Source of the DNA: Vreelandella piezotolerans
GTDB taxonomy: Bacteria > Pseudomonadota > Gammaproteobacteria > Pseudomonadales > Halomonadaceae
Assembly: GCF_012427705.1 (NCBI RefSeq)
Contig: NZ_CP048602.1
Coordinates: forward strand, 2,108,001-2,172,000
Length of the DNA stretch: 64,000 bases
Direction: 5' to 3'
Below the pieces are notes generated by a model. That model was given only the letters and a program-made list of their open reading frames with translations, was not told the DNA's origin and ran no database searches. The position numbers and the translations under genes are program-made. Below, piece after piece: positions 16,044 to 27,301 of this stretch (position 1 is its first letter; each line of letters starts with the position of its first letter).

Positions 16044-16667
16044 GTGCCAAAGGTGGGAATGGAACCAATACGCCGCCAGCAGTTAATCAAGGCAACGATG
16101 GCGGCCATTGACGAAATGGGTCTTGCCGAGGCGACGGTCATGCGTATCGCCCGTCATGCGGGAGTTTCCGCTGGCATCATTAGCCACTACTTCGGCGGCA
16201 AGGATGGCTTGCTGGAAGCCACGATGCGGCAAATTTTGACCGATCTCAGCGATGCCGTTGCGGCGCGACGCCGTGCACTAGAAGATGACTCTCCCCGCGC
16301 CCATATTGGTGCCATTATCGAGGGTAACTTCGACAGGACTCAGGTCACCGGGCCCGCCGCGAAGACGTGGCTTGCCTTCTGGGCAAGCAGCATGCACAAG
16401 CCAGTGTTGCAACGTCTTCAGTACGTCAACGACCGCCGCCTATACACCAATCTTTGCCACCAGTTTCATCGCGTCATGCCCCGAGCCGATGCCCGCAACG
16501 CCGCCCGTGGCTTGGCCGCCATGATCGATGGCTTGTGGCTGCGCGGTGCACTGACGCCCGAAGGCTTGAATGCCGACGAGGCACGGCATCTTGCGCACAC
16601 CTATCTCGACCAGTTACTGACACATTACGGATGCTTTCAAGATGCATCCACTGCCGAACTTTATTAA
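16044..16667 (+). CDS. betI: Choline-responsive repressor BetI (TetR family)
   Basis: A 207-residue TetR-family protein. The N-terminal helix-turn-helix is at residues about 9-55 ([17 protein letters not shown], then [16 protein letters not shown]), followed by the ligand-binding domain with [18 protein letters not shown], strongly conserved in BetI. It represses the betaine synthesis genes and is released by choline. It is the first gene of betIBA, 10 bp before betB, and just downstream of the palindromic operator. Length is typical (E. coli 195). Confidence 0.95.
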   Translation: MPKVGMEPIRRQQLIKATMAAIDEMGLAEATVMRIARHAGVSAGIISHYFGGKDGLLEATMRQILTDLSDAVAARRRALEDDSPRAHIGAIIEGNFDRTQVTGPAAKTWLAFWASSMHKPVLQRLQYVNDRRLYTNLCHQFHRVMPRADARNAARGLAAMIDGLWLRGALTPEGLNADEARHLAHTYLDQLLTHYGCFQDASTAELY

Positions 16668-16677
16668 GGAGATCGAC

Positions 16678-18147
16678 ATGGCCGCTCAAGACGTACAGCC
16701 CCTCTACATCGATGGACGCCCGGTTTATGCCACCTCCGGCGAGACGTTTACCGTGACCAATCCTTATGATGGCAGCCTGCTAGCCACCATTGGTCAAGCA
16801 AGCCAAGCCGATGTCGATAGCGCCGTTCAGGCCGCACAGCGTGGCCAGCGCGAGTGGGCCGCCATGACCGGCATGGAGCGCTCGCGCATCCTGCTACGCG
16901 CCGTGGCACTTCTGCGCGAACGCAACGATGAGCTCGCCGAGCTGGAAACCCGCAATACCGGTAAACCCATCAGCGAAACCGCCAGCGTCGATATCGTGAC
17001 CGGTGCCGATGCCCTGGAGTACTACGCAGGCCTTGCCCCTGCCATCGAGGGCCACCAGATTCCTCTGCGCGACAGCTCGTTCGTGTATACCCGCCGCGAA
17101 CCGCTAGGTGTGATCGGCGCCATTGGTGCCTGGAACTACCCGATTCAAATCGCCTGCTGGAAAGCGGCTCCGGCGCTGGCAGCGGGTAACGCCATCGTCT
17201 TCAAGCCCAGCGAAGTGACGCCGCTGACGGCGATGAAGCTTGCCGACATTTTCACCGAAGCAGGCCTACCGAACGGCGTGTTCAACGTGGTACAGGGCGA
17301 TGGTCGCGTCGGCGCCATGCTGACCGAGCACGAGGGCATTGCCAAAGTCTCGTTCACGGGGGAAGTCGGCACGGGTAAGAAGGTCATGGCCGCTGCCGGT
17401 GGTTCCACGCTAAAAGACGTGACGATGGAACTCGGCGGTAAATCTCCGCTGATCGTGTTTGCCGACGCGGATCTTGATCGCGCAGCCGATGCCGCCATGA
17501 TGGCGAACTTCTACTCTAGCGGCCAAATCTGCACCAACGGTACCCGCGTGTTCGTCGAGCGCAGCGTCAAAGAGGCGTTCGAAGCCAAGTTGGTCGAGCG
17601 TGTAGCGCGTATCAAAGCGGGCGACCCGATGGATCCGAGCGTCAATTTCGGTCCGCTTGTCAGCTTCGAGCATCAGGAAAAAGTGCTCTCCTATATCGCA
17701 CTGGGCAAAGAGCAAGGCGCACGCGTGCTGGCCGGGGGCGACGCGTGGGACAGCGGCGAATGGGCCAAAGGCGCCTGGGCAGCCCCCACCGTGTTCACCG
17801 ACTGCACCGACGAGATGCGTGTCGTCAAAGAGGAGATCTTTGGCCCGGTCATGTCAGTACTGGTCTTCGACGACGAAGAGGAAGTCATCCGTCGCGCCAA
17901 CGACACTCGCTACGGCCTAGCCGCCGGCGTCTTCAGCGAAAGCCTGAACCGCGCGCACCGTGTGATTCACCGGTTAGAAGCCGGCATCTGCTGGGTCAAT
18001 ACGTGGGGTGAATCTCCGTCTGAAATGCCGGTGGGTGGCTACAAAGAGTCCGGTATTGGCCGTGAAAACGGAGTGGAAACGCTCAATCACTACACGCAAA
18101 CCAAGTCCGTGCAGATCGAGATGGGGCCGTTCGAGTCGGTGTTTTAA
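16678..18147 (+). CDS. betB: Betaine aldehyde dehydrogenase BetB
   Basis: A 489-residue NAD(P)-dependent aldehyde dehydrogenase that oxidises betaine aldehyde to glycine betaine. The start at 16678 follows AAGGAGATCGAC; an earlier in-frame ATG lies inside betI without a good ribosome site. Seen: the cofactor segment [19 protein letters not shown], the general-base Glu in MELGGKSP (residue 251) and the nucleophile in [10 protein letters not shown] (Cys285). The C-terminal region [19 protein letters not shown] is characteristic of BetB. It forms the second step of the choline pathway with BetA, giving the osmoprotectant in the cytoplasm. Confidence 0.97.
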   Translation: MAAQDVQPLYIDGRPVYATSGETFTVTNPYDGSLLATIGQASQADVDSAVQAAQRGQREWAAMTGMERSRILLRAVALLRERNDELAELETRNTGKPISETASVDIVTGADALEYYAGLAPAIEGHQIPLRDSSFVYTRREPLGVIGAIGAWNYPIQIACWKAAPALAAGNAIVFKPSEVTPLTAMKLADIFTEAGLPNGVFNVVQGDGRVGAMLTEHEGIAKVSFTGEVGTGKKVMAAAGGSTLKDVTMELGGKSPLIVFADADLDRAADAAMMANFYSSGQICTNGTRVFVERSVKEAFEAKLVERVARIKAGDPMDPSVNFGPLVSFEHQEKVLSYIALGKEQGARVLAGGDAWDSGEWAKGAWAAPTVFTDCTDEMRVVKEEIFGPVMSVLVFDDEEEVIRRANDTRYGLAAGVFSESLNRAHRVIHRLEAGICWVNTWGESPSEMPVGGYKESGIGRENGVETLNHYTQTKSVQIEMGPFESVF

Positions 18148-18202
18148 AGGCTAAACCCAGCTTTCGTACACCGAACTCCCCCTTCTGGATGAGAGAACCG
18201 CT

Positions 18203-19879
18203 ATGTCTCAAGCAACTGAGTTTGATTACATTATCATCGGCGCCGGTTCAGCAGGTAACGTGCTGGCCACGCGCCTGACCGAAGACAGCGATGTCAGCGT
18301 GCTGCTGCTGGAGGCCGGCGGCCCCGACTACCGCTTCGATTTTCGCACTCAAATGCCCGCGGCGCTGGCTTACCCGCTGCAGGGCAAGCGTTATAACTGG
18401 GCGTTCGAAACCGACCCTGAACCTAATATGGACAATCGCCGTATGGAGTGCGGGCGTGGCAAAGGCCTAGGCGGCTCCTCGCTGATCAACGGTATGTGCT
18501 ACATCCGCGGCAATGCGCTTGATTACGACCACTGGGCCAAACAGCCCGGTTTGGAGGAGTGGGATTATTTAAGCTGCCTGCCCTACTTCAAAAAGAGCGA
18601 AACCCGCGATATCGGCCCGAACGACTACCACGGCGGCGACGGGCCCGTCAGCGTGACCACGCCCAAAGCGGGCAACAATCCGCTTTACCGCACCTTTATC
18701 GAGGCGGGCAAGCAAGCCGGTTATCCAGAAACCGAGGACGTCAACGGCTACCAACAAGAGGGCTTCGGCCCGATGGACCGCTTCGTAACGCCGAAGGGCC
18801 GCCGCGCCTCCACCGCTCGCGGCTACCTGGACACGGCCAAACAGCGCAGTAACCTGACCATCGAAACCCGCGCCGTCACCGATGTGATCGAATTCGATGG
18901 TAAGCGCGCCGTCGGCGTCCGCTACGAGCAGAAAGGCCAGCCCAAGCAGGCTCGCGCGCGTCGCGAAGTGCTGCTGTGCGGTGGTGCGATTGCCTCCCCG
19001 CAAATTCTCCAGCGCTCCGGCGTGGGTAACCCTGAGTGGCTGAAAGAGCTGGGCATTCACGTCGTACATGAACTGCCCGGCGTCGGCGAAAACCTGCAAG
19101 ACCATCTGGAAATGTACATTCAGTACGAGTGCAAAGAGCCCATTTCGCTCTACCCGGCGCTGAAGTGGTACAACCAGCCAAAAATCGGTGCAGAGTGGCT
19201 GTTCAAAGGCACCGGTGTGGGCGCAAGCAACCAGTTCGAGTCCTGTGGCTTCATTCGTAGCCGCGATGACGAGGAGTGGCCTAACCTGCAGTACCACTTC
19301 CTGCCCATTGCCATCAGCTACAACGGTAAAAGTGCCGTCGACGCACACGGTTTCCAAGCCCACGTGGGCTCCATGCGCTCTGAGAGCCGTGGACGCATTC
19401 GTCTTACGTCGAAAGACCCCCATGCAGCACCGAGCATTCTGTTCAACTACATGGCCAAAGAGAAGGATTGGGAAGAGTTCCGCGACGCGATTCGCCTAAC
19501 TCGCGAGATCATCGCCCAGCCCGCCTTCGACCGATACCGAGGCCGGGAAATTGCCCCCGGCCCGGACGTGCAGAGCGACGAAGAGCTCGACAATTTCGTC
19601 AAGCAGCACGCCGAAACTGCTTATCACCCCTGCGGCAGCTGCCGCATGGGCGAAGGTGACATGGCGGTGACCGATGCCCAAGGCCGTGTACATGGGCTCG
19701 AAGGACTGCGCGTGGTGGATGCATCACTATTTCCGGTCATTCCAACCGGCAACCTGAATGCTCCCACTATCATGCTGGCCGAAAAAATCGCCGACCGTAT
19801 TCGCGGTCGCGAGCCCCTGCCCCGTGCCAGCGTAGATTACTACGTCGCCAACGGCGCGCCTGCCAAACAGGCATCGTAG
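18203..19879 (+). CDS. betA: Choline dehydrogenase BetA
   Basis: A 558-residue GMC oxidoreductase, membrane-associated, oxidising choline to betaine aldehyde. The FAD-binding motif is at the N terminus ([18 protein letters not shown], ending in the acidic residue of LLLEAGG). The GMC signatures follow ([17 protein letters not shown]). The C-terminal active site has His in [13 protein letters not shown] and the segment [15 protein letters not shown]. Length equals E. coli BetA (556). It is the last gene of the operon, 55 bp after betB, with a terminator 38 bp downstream. Confidence 0.97.
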   Translation: MSQATEFDYIIIGAGSAGNVLATRLTEDSDVSVLLLEAGGPDYRFDFRTQMPAALAYPLQGKRYNWAFETDPEPNMDNRRMECGRGKGLGGSSLINGMCYIRGNALDYDHWAKQPGLEEWDYLSCLPYFKKSETRDIGPNDYHGGDGPVSVTTPKAGNNPLYRTFIEAGKQAGYPETEDVNGYQQEGFGPMDRFVTPKGRRASTARGYLDTAKQRSNLTIETRAVTDVIEFDGKRAVGVRYEQKGQPKQARARREVLLCGGAIASPQILQRSGVGNPEWLKELGIHVVHELPGVGENLQDHLEMYIQYECKEPISLYPALKWYNQPKIGAEWLFKGTGVGASNQFESCGFIRSRDDEEWPNLQYHFLPIAISYNGKSAVDAHGFQAHVGSMRSESRGRIRLTSKDPHAAPSILFNYMAKEKDWEEFRDAIRLTREIIAQPAFDRYRGREIAPGPDVQSDEELDNFVKQHAETAYHPCGSCRMGEGDMAVTDAQGRVHGLEGLRVVDASLFPVIPTGNLNAPTIMLAEKIADRIRGREPLPRASVDYYVANGAPAKQAS

Positions 19880-19917
19880 TCTGAGACGAGTTCGGGCTTA
19901 TCGACCCGCTGCGTCAA

Positions 19918-19949
19918 AACGCCATGGTTCCGCGCCATGGCGTTTTTTT
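19918..19949 (+). terminator. Terminator after betIBA
   Basis: AACGCCATGG and CCATGGCGTT pair perfectly around a 7-base loop and are followed by TTTTT. Placed right after betA. Confidence 0.9.
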
Positions 19950-20035
19950 ATGTCCTAACTGCGCTACATTGAAGATATAAAGCGAACGTATAACGGTGAA
20001 AGGCTTGCACTAAGCATCATGACTCTGCGAATATT

Positions 20036-20049
20036 CAAACATACGTTTA
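20036..20049. promoter_or_regulatory. Possible PsrA-type operator upstream of fadE
   Basis: CAAACATACGTTTA fits the loose pattern of PsrA fatty-acid sensor sites in pseudomonads (GAAAC/CAAAC, 4-base spacer, GTTTN) and sits 38 bp before the fadE start. The palindrome is imperfect and short, so this is a suggestion only. Confidence 0.35.
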
Positions 20050-20086
20050 AATACGTTCATTGATAACCACCCCACGGAGAACACCC

Positions 20087-22573
20087 ATGCTCACCTTACT
20101 CCTCATCGTGCTCGCCGCTGCCGGCTTGCTCGTGGTGATGCGTCGCGAGGCAGGGGCCACACCTGCGCTTGCTCTATTAGGCGTATTGGGCTTAGTCGGC
20201 CTGGTACTCGGCGCCCCGGTCGTGGGCACACTGCTGTTGATTGGCGCTGCGGCAGTGGCCGTTGCAGGCTTGCCTGTGCTGCGTCGTCAATGGTTGACGC
20301 CGCGCATCTTTGCCACTTTCAAAAAGGTCGCCCCGAAAGTATCAGCGACCGAGCGTACCGCCTTGGAAGCGGGCAGCGTCTCTTGGGACGGTGAACTCTT
20401 CTCGGGTAAACCCCAGTGGCAGTCGCTGCTCGACTTCAACGACGACGGTTTGAGTGACGATGAGCAGGCGTTTTTAGACAACCAGTGCGCCAAAGCCGCT
20501 GGCATGTGCAACGCTTGGGATATCGCCCGTGAGCGCGCCGACCTGCCCCAGGAGCTATGGGACTTCCTGAAGAAAGAGGGCTTCTTCGGCATGATCATTC
20601 CGAAGGAGTACGGCGGCTTGGGCTTTTCGGCTAAAGCGCAATCCATGGTGCTGCAAAAGCTCTCCGCCAACGAAACGCTGATGGTCACCGTGGGCGTTCC
20701 AAACTCTCTCGGCCCGGGCGAACTGCTGCTGAAGTACGGCACCCAAGCACAGAAAGATCACTATCTGCCGCGCCTGGCCGATGGTCGTGAGATTCCCTGC
20801 TTTGGCCTCACCGGCCCCCGTGCAGGCTCCGATGCGACTTCGCTGCCGGATACCGGCGTGGTGTGTAAGCAGGTCATTAATGGCGAGGAAGTGGTCGGCG
20901 TGCGCCTGAACTTCGAGAAGCGCTGGATCACCCTGGCGCCCATCGCCACCGTGGTTGGCCTAGCATTCCGTCTCTTCGACCCGGACAACCTGCTCGGCGA
21001 CGAAGAAGATCGGGGCATTACCCTGGCGCTGATTCCCCGCGATACCCAAGGCATGGAGATCGGCCGTCGCCATCACCCTATTGGCAGCCCGTTCATGAAT
21101 GGCCCGATCAAGGGCAAAGACGTGTTCGTACCGCTGGACACCATCATCGGCGGCCCGGACATGATCGGCCAAGGCTGGCGTATGCTGGTCGAGTGTCTCT
21201 CGATTGGCCGTTGCATCACGCTACCCTCCGGCGCGACGGGCACCGCGCGTTACGCGCTGGGCTGGAGCGGCGGTTTCACCCGCGTGCGTCGTCAGTTCAA
21301 CGTGCCGGTTGCTGAAATGGAAGGCGTTCAAGAGCCGTTGGCGCGCATGGCGTCGCTGGCTTACATTTCCGCCGCCACGGTCTACCAAACCGCTAACCTG
21401 ATCGACCACGGCGAAAAGCCCGCCGTCCCCTCGGCCATTCTGAAAAGCCAACTGACCGAGTTCCAGCGCGTGCTGCTCAGCGATGCAATGGATGTTCACG
21501 GTGGTAAAGCGGTCACGCTTGGCCCGCGCAACTATCTAGGTATTGGCTATAGCGCCAACCCGGTGGCCATTACCGTGGAAGGCGCGAACATCATGACCCG
21601 CAACCTGATGATCTTTGGTCAGGGCGCCATCCGCTGCCACCCCTACGTGCTGGAGGAGTTGGCTGCCAAGGATGCCAACGACGCGAAAGCATTCGACAAG
21701 GCGTTCTTTGGTCATGCGGGCCTGATTTTCGGCAACGCGGCCCGCGCCTTCACGCTGGGCTTCGGCCTCGGCAAGCCCAGCGTGCCGTTCAGCGGTCCGG
21801 CCGTTGGCTACGCGCAGGACATCGCGCGCCTGTCAGCCGGCTTTGGCCTCTGCGCCGACGCCGCCATGGCCAGCCTGGGCTCCACGCTGAAAAAACGCGA
21901 AATGCTCTCGGCGCGCCTAGGCGACGTACTTTCCAACCTCTACCTAGCTTCCATGGTGCTCAAACAGTGGCACACCGGTAACAAAGTCGAAGGTGAAGAA
22001 GCCCTCCTGCATTACAGCCTCCGCTTCCTGCTCAATCGCGCTGAACAAGCCTTCGTGGAAATTTTCGATAATCTCCCCAATCGTGCGCTTGGCAAAACGC
22101 TAAAAGTGGTTGTCATGCCGACGGGCCGCCGTTGGAACAAACCCCATGACGACCTGGCGCGAGATATTGCCCAGCGAGTATCGACTCATAGCGCGCTGCG
22201 CAGCAAGCTGCTTTCGAACACCTGGGACAAAGACGACGGTGCCGTGAGCAATCCGCTGGCACGCTATAACGCTCTGCTGGGTGATTACGACCGCGCCGAA
22301 GCGATCTACCGCACGGTCAACAAAGCCTACGCCAAAGGGGAACTGCCACAAACCGCGCTGCACCCCGAAGCACGTGTGGAAGCCGCGTTGGAGACAGGCT
22401 TGATCAACGAAGAGGACGCTGCCTTCATGCGCACATTCGAAGCCGAAGTGCTGGAAATGCTGACCGTCGATGACTTCGCTTACGACGCCTTTGCCAACGA
22501 CAAGTCGACATTGATCGACCACAACGCAACATCGGCCAAGGCGTCACCATCGGCAGAAACCAGCGTCAAATAA
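20087..22573 (+). CDS. fadE: Acyl-CoA dehydrogenase FadE
   Basis: An 828-residue acyl-CoA dehydrogenase of the large FadE type (E. coli 814). Two hydrophobic helices occupy residues 1-75, anchoring it to the inner membrane. The dehydrogenase domain follows (PKEYGGLGFSAKAQSM, GLTGPRAGSDATSLPD, DVHGGKAVTLGPRNYLG) and then the C-terminal DUF1974 part. It performs the first, FAD-dependent step of beta-oxidation. The start at 20087 has CGGAG upstream; a start nine codons earlier lacks one. It is a single gene with its own terminator, between the betaine and glycerol loci. Confidence 0.95.
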   Translation: MLTLLLIVLAAAGLLVVMRREAGATPALALLGVLGLVGLVLGAPVVGTLLLIGAAAVAVAGLPVLRRQWLTPRIFATFKKVAPKVSATERTALEAGSVSWDGELFSGKPQWQSLLDFNDDGLSDDEQAFLDNQCAKAAGMCNAWDIARERADLPQELWDFLKKEGFFGMIIPKEYGGLGFSAKAQSMVLQKLSANETLMVTVGVPNSLGPGELLLKYGTQAQKDHYLPRLADGREIPCFGLTGPRAGSDATSLPDTGVVCKQVINGEEVVGVRLNFEKRWITLAPIATVVGLAFRLFDPDNLLGDEEDRGITLALIPRDTQGMEIGRRHHPIGSPFMNGPIKGKDVFVPLDTIIGGPDMIGQGWRMLVECLSIGRCITLPSGATGTARYALGWSGGFTRVRRQFNVPVAEMEGVQEPLARMASLAYISAATVYQTANLIDHGEKPAVPSAILKSQLTEFQRVLLSDAMDVHGGKAVTLGPRNYLGIGYSANPVAITVEGANIMTRNLMIFGQGAIRCHPYVLEELAAKDANDAKAFDKAFFGHAGLIFGNAARAFTLGFGLGKPSVPFSGPAVGYAQDIARLSAGFGLCADAAMASLGSTLKKREMLSARLGDVLSNLYLASMVLKQWHTGNKVEGEEALLHYSLRFLLNRAEQAFVEIFDNLPNRALGKTLKVVVMPTGRRWNKPHDDLARDIAQRVSTHSALRSKLLSNTWDKDDGAVSNPLARYNALLGDYDRAEAIYRTVNKAYAKGELPQTALHPEARVEAALETGLINEEDAAFMRTFEAEVLEMLTVDDFAYDAFANDKSTLIDHNATSAKASPSAETSVK

Positions 22574-22600
22574 CACGACCCTCATCTAGCGAGACCCTCG

Positions 22601-22628
22601 ACCGGCCCTTTTGGGGCCGGTTTTTTTT
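22601..22628 (+). terminator. Terminator after fadE
   Basis: ACCGGCCC-TTTT-GGGGCCGGT forms a strong hairpin followed by a run of seven T. Confidence 0.9.
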
Positions 22629-22966
22629 GCGCGGACGTCATGTTCTAAAACGAAGCAAACGAACATGAAAGCACTCAAAAGCCATTGGCGAACGCTCAGC
22701 TGTCGATTCAACGAGTCAAAAAAGCACCATTCGGGCTCTTTCTACGCCTAAAAGCGAATACAAACGGCCATCAAAAGCGTTGCAAGTTCGAAAATGATCA
22801 ACTAGCCTTTCGTTAATGAAAATATCGCCTGGGTAGGTTGTCTGATAATAAACGGTCAACAAACATGACCAACCACCCATCCCGCGATCAGCGCGCTGCG
22901 CAACTATCGACGATACCACCCATATCGATACCACCTATCAATAACAACGACGCTAGCGAGATTGGC
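22629..22966 (+). promoter_or_regulatory. Upstream region of the glp transport operon, possible GlpR sites
   Basis: This 338-bp gap holds no convincing gene. CATGTTC (22639-22645) and GAACATG (22661-22667) form an inverted repeat. TTTCGTTAATGAAAA (22808-22822) resembles the TTTCG repeats upstream of glpK, so both could be recognised by the DeoR-type GlpR encoded in this window. Two in-frame ATG codons at 22838 and 22865 would lengthen GlpS with a non-conserved tail and are not favoured. Confidence 0.4.
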
Positions 22967-24067
22967 ATGTCCTTACATTTGCAACACATCGACCATGTCG
23001 TCGGGGGTCAATCCCACATCAGTGGGGTGGATCTCGAACTGGAACCCGGTTCCTTCAACGTATTGCTGGGACGGACCTTGGCAGGCAAAACCACGCTCAT
23101 GCGTCTCATGGCAGGCTTGGAGCAACCTACCCGCGGGCGCATCTTCATGGACGGCAAAGACGTCACGGGCGTGTCGGTTCGCAAACGCAACGTATCGATG
23201 GTCTACCAACAGTTCATCAATTACCCCAGCCTGACGGTACGCGACAATATTGCTTCACCGCTGAAACTAGCCAAAACGCCTCAGCAGGAAATCGATCGCC
23301 GTGTCGGCAGCATTGCCGAAATGCTGCATATCGAACATCTCCTCGATCGCTACCCGCAAGAGCTCTCCGGCGGACAGCAGCAGCGGACGGCCATGGGACG
23401 CGCACTCGTCAAAGATGCCGATCTGATTTTGTTCGACGAGCCGTTGGTCAACCTGGACTACAAACTGCGCGAAGAGCTGCGCGACGAGCTGCGTGAGCTG
23501 TTCAAAGCCCGTAACTGCATTGCCGTTTATGCGACCACCGAACCCAACGAAGCGCTGGCACTCGGCGGCAATACGGCCGTGCTGCACGAAGGACGGCTGC
23601 TCCAGTACGGCCCCACCGAGCAAGTGTATCGCGAGCCCAACGGTCGCCACAGCGCCGAGATGTTCTCCGAGCCGCCGATCAACATCGTGCCCGGCAAACT
23701 CACCGCGACGGACATCACCTTCGATCAGTCGCTACATTTTCCCTGCGACCCAGCGCTGCAAATGCTAGCCCCTGGCGATTACGACTTTGGCGTGCGCGCC
23801 TCTCATATCACCCTCAAACCCCAGTCAGTCGACGATCTCGAGCTGCCGGTCAGGGTCGACGTCGCCGAGATAAGCGGTTCTGAAACGTTCTTACACGTGC
23901 GCCATGAGCGCTTCCCTCTGGTGCTGCATTTAGCGGGAATTCACGAGTTTCACGTCAACGATGCGATCAACGTGTACTTCCCAACGCATCAGCTCTACGC
24001 CTTCGATAAACAGGGCAGCACCGTGCACATCCCCTCTTCTGCTCAAGGGAGCGTTGCTCATGGCTGA
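22967..24067 (+). CDS. glpS: Glycerol ABC transporter ATP-binding protein GlpS
   Basis: A 366-residue ABC ATPase. The start MSLHLQHIDHVVGGQS is the conserved family beginning. Walker A is GRTLAGKT, the Q-loop MVYQQFINY, the signature LSGGQQQR and Walker B LILFDEPLVNLD are intact. The switch (H-loop) reads YATTEPNEA, with Thr instead of the catalytic His. The C-terminal third is a TOBE/MalK-like regulatory domain. By homology with the rhizobial glpSTPQUV system it powers glycerol uptake in a heterodimer with GlpT. Its stop overlaps the glpT start by eight bases, so expression is coupled. Confidence 0.92.
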   Translation: MSLHLQHIDHVVGGQSHISGVDLELEPGSFNVLLGRTLAGKTTLMRLMAGLEQPTRGRIFMDGKDVTGVSVRKRNVSMVYQQFINYPSLTVRDNIASPLKLAKTPQQEIDRRVGSIAEMLHIEHLLDRYPQELSGGQQQRTAMGRALVKDADLILFDEPLVNLDYKLREELRDELRELFKARNCIAVYATTEPNEALALGGNTAVLHEGRLLQYGPTEQVYREPNGRHSAEMFSEPPINIVPGKLTATDITFDQSLHFPCDPALQMLAPGDYDFGVRASHITLKPQSVDDLELPVRVDVAEISGSETFLHVRHERFPLVLHLAGIHEFHVNDAINVYFPTHQLYAFDKQGSTVHIPSSAQGSVAHG

Positions 24068-25160
24068 GATTACTTTAAAAGGCTTGGCGCACAGCTATAG
24101 CAAAAGTCCTAGCAGCCAAAGCGATTACGCCATTCGTCAGATGGATCACGTGTGGCATCAGGGCGGCGCTTATGCCCTGCTGGGCCCGTCGGGCTGCGGT
24201 AAATCAACGCTGTTGAACATCATTTCGGGCCTGCTGGAGCCTTCAGAAGGTGACGTACTGTTCGACGGGCATCGCGTGAACGAGCTGCCACCGGAGGAGC
24301 GCAACATTGCCCAGGTGTTTCAGTTCCCGGTGATCTACGACACCATGACGGTGTACGACAACCTGGCTTTTCCGTTACGCAACATGAACACTCCCGAGTA
24401 CAAGGTCGACCCGAAAGTTCGTGAAATTGCCGACATACTCGATCTTACGCCGCTGCTCTCTCGGAAAGCCAAAAACCTCACCGCCGATGAGAAGCAGAAA
24501 GTGTCCATGGGCCGCGGCCTAGTGCGTGACGACGTCTCCGCCATCTTGTTCGATGAGCCGCTCACGGTGATCGATCCACAGCTGAAGTGGAAGCTGCGCC
24601 GCAAGCTCAAAGAGATCCATGAGCGCTTCAATATCACCATGATCTACGTCACCCACGATCAGCTCGAAGCCTCTACCTTCGCGGACAAGATCGCGGTGAT
24701 GTACGACGGCCAGGTGGTGCAGTTCGGCACGCCTCGTGAGCTGTTCGAAAAACCGGCGCATACCTTCGTGGGTTACTTCATTGGCAGCCCAGGCATGAAC
24801 TTCATGAGCGTTACCCATCGAGCGGGCAATGTGATGTTTGGCGATCTGCCACTACCTGTGAACGAGGCCATTAGCCGCAGCGTGGCGGCGTCTAGCTCTA
24901 GCAATATCAAACTCGGCATTCGCCCTGAGTTCATTTCCGTCAGCCAAACCCCCGGGGCTGACAGCGTACCTATTGAAGTGGTCAACCTGCAGGACTTGGG
25001 CACCTATTCATTGCTGAGCTTTACCCTCAATGGCCAGTTGTTCAAGGCAAGGCTGCCCGAGGGGCATGCGCCGATCGGGGACGCGGCCCACGCCACGTTT
25101 TCCGATCAGCACATCGCGCTTTATGTCGATGAATACCTAGTGGAGATCGGCCATGAATAA
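24060..25160 (+). CDS. glpT: Glycerol ABC transporter ATP-binding protein GlpT
   Basis: A 366-residue ABC ATPase starting MAEITLKGLAHSYSK. Walker A (GPSGCGKST), Q-loop (QVFQFPVIYDTM), Walker B (AILFDEPLTVID) and the switch His (YVTHDQLEA) are all present. The signature is degenerate: LTADEKQK instead of LSGGQ. A C-terminal TOBE-like domain follows. With GlpS, which has the reverse defect, one composite ATP site would be catalytic and one degenerate. The name here follows the rhizobial ABC nomenclature and is not the E. coli glycerol-3-phosphate antiporter. It overlaps glpP by eight bases. Confidence 0.92.
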   Translation: MAEITLKGLAHSYSKSPSSQSDYAIRQMDHVWHQGGAYALLGPSGCGKSTLLNIISGLLEPSEGDVLFDGHRVNELPPEERNIAQVFQFPVIYDTMTVYDNLAFPLRNMNTPEYKVDPKVREIADILDLTPLLSRKAKNLTADEKQKVSMGRGLVRDDVSAILFDEPLTVIDPQLKWKLRRKLKEIHERFNITMIYVTHDQLEASTFADKIAVMYDGQVVQFGTPRELFEKPAHTFVGYFIGSPGMNFMSVTHRAGNVMFGDLPLPVNEAISRSVAASSSSNIKLGIRPEFISVSQTPGADSVPIEVVNLQDLGTYSLLSFTLNGQLFKARLPEGHAPIGDAAHATFSDQHIALYVDEYLVEIGHE

Positions 25161-26040
25161 CAAAGTACTCAATAACCGCGCATGGCTACTGGTACTTCCC
25201 ATGCTGGTGCTGGTGGCCTTTTCCGCCATCATTCCTTTGATGACCGTGGTCAACTACTCGGTACAGGACGTGCTCGGCCCTAATGCCCGCTTCTTCACCG
25301 GTACCGAGTGGTTTCATAGCATCTTGAACGACTCGGCGCTGCGCGATGCCTTCGTGCGTCAGATTTTGTTTTCCCTGACCATTCTCGCCATCCAAGTGCC
25401 TTTGGGCATTGGCATTGCGCTGATCATGCCTAAGCGCGGCTGGCAGGCCTCTGCCGTACTGATCTTGATTACCCTGCCGCTTCTGATCCCTTGGAACGTG
25501 GTGGGCAGCATTTGGCAGATCTTCACCCGTGGCGATATCGGCCTGATGGGCTGGGGCCTGCGGGAGTTGGGCATCAACTACAACATTACCCGCAATGCGG
25601 GGGATGCCTGGGCGACGATCATTTTGATGGACGTGTGGCACTGGACCCCACTGGTGGCCATGCTCTGCTACAGCGGCCTGCGTTCGATTCCCGAGGCTTA
25701 CTACCAAGCCGCGCGTATCGACCGCGCCTCCAAGTGGGCCATCTTCCGCTACATCCAGCTTCCCAAGCTCACCAACGTGCTGGTCATTGCGGTGCTCCTG
25801 CGTTTCATGCACTCGTTCATGATTTACGCCGAACCTTTCGTACTGACCGGCGGCGGCCCGGGTAGCTCCACGACCTTTCTGAGCCAGTCACTGGCCACCA
25901 TGGCCATCGGCCAGCAGGATCTAGGACCCTCTGCCGCGTTCTCGATCATCTACTTCCTGGTCATTTTGCTGGTGAGCTGGGTCTTCTACACCACCATCAT
26001 GCACATGCAAAAAGATAAGAACCCGCACGGGGGAGCATGA
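25153..26040 (+). CDS. glpP: Glycerol ABC transporter permease GlpP
   Basis: A 295-residue inner-membrane permease with six predicted helices (first at about residues 10-32). The EAA coupling loop that contacts the ATPases reads EAYYQAARIDRASKWAIFR around residues 180-200. It belongs to the binding-protein-dependent sugar permease family (MalF-like). It pairs with GlpQ to form the glycerol channel. The start overlaps the end of glpT and the stop is two bases before glpQ. Confidence 0.93.
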   Translation: MNNKVLNNRAWLLVLPMLVLVAFSAIIPLMTVVNYSVQDVLGPNARFFTGTEWFHSILNDSALRDAFVRQILFSLTILAIQVPLGIGIALIMPKRGWQASAVLILITLPLLIPWNVVGSIWQIFTRGDIGLMGWGLRELGINYNITRNAGDAWATIILMDVWHWTPLVAMLCYSGLRSIPEAYYQAARIDRASKWAIFRYIQLPKLTNVLVIAVLLRFMHSFMIYAEPFVLTGGGPGSSTTFLSQSLATMAIGQQDLGPSAAFSIIYFLVILLVSWVFYTTIMHMQKDKNPHGGA

Positions 26041-26041
26041 T

Positions 26042-26935
<894 letters not shown>

Positions 26936-26946
26936 GGAGCACCGTT

Positions 26947-27219
26947 ATGTCTTGGATGGTATGGACGACACCGACTGCCATTTTCTTTTCATCCATTGCA
27001 GCGATGCTAGCAGGGATGACGCTGTGGGAGATCTTATCCCCCACCGTCGAACGCAAGGGGTTTCTACCCATTAGCACCACCCGCGGCGACCGGCTGTTCA
27101 TCGGCCTGCTCTCCGCCGCGTTTATTCACCTGGGGGTGATTGGCTTCACAACGCTATCCATTTGGATAGCGCTGGCACTATCAGCGGTATGGCTGCTGGT
27201 GTTGATGCGCTGGGGCTAG
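26947..27219 (+). CDS. glpU: Small membrane protein of the glycerol transporter operon, GlpU (DUF2160)
   Basis: A 90-residue protein with two or three hydrophobic segments (residues about 8-28, 50-68, 70-88) and a cytoplasmic-looking charged loop. It matches DUF2160 in size and position, between glpQ and glpV. The ATG at 26947 follows AAGGAGCACCGTT; a longer in-frame extension reads back into glpQ and is not used. No function has been shown; its constant place in glycerol ABC operons suggests an accessory subunit of the importer. Confidence 0.85.
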   Translation: MSWMVWTTPTAIFFSSIAAMLAGMTLWEILSPTVERKGFLPISTTRGDRLFIGLLSAAFIHLGVIGFTTLSIWIALALSAVWLLVLMRWG

Positions 27220-27301
27220 GCCAACGGCTTTCTCAGCGGATGTACGGCGGTATCAAGGACGCTCACGTCATCAAGGAAGAGCACAACAAAACGAGGTCAA
27301 C

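Noticed and set aside
18569..19423. 284-codon frame antisense to betA
   Set aside because: Long antisense frames are common in GC-rich genes; it has no independent signals and betA is certain.
24060..25160. GlpT as the E. coli-type glycerol-3-phosphate antiporter
   Set aside because: The protein has ABC ATPase motifs and no MFS helices; only the gene symbol is shared.
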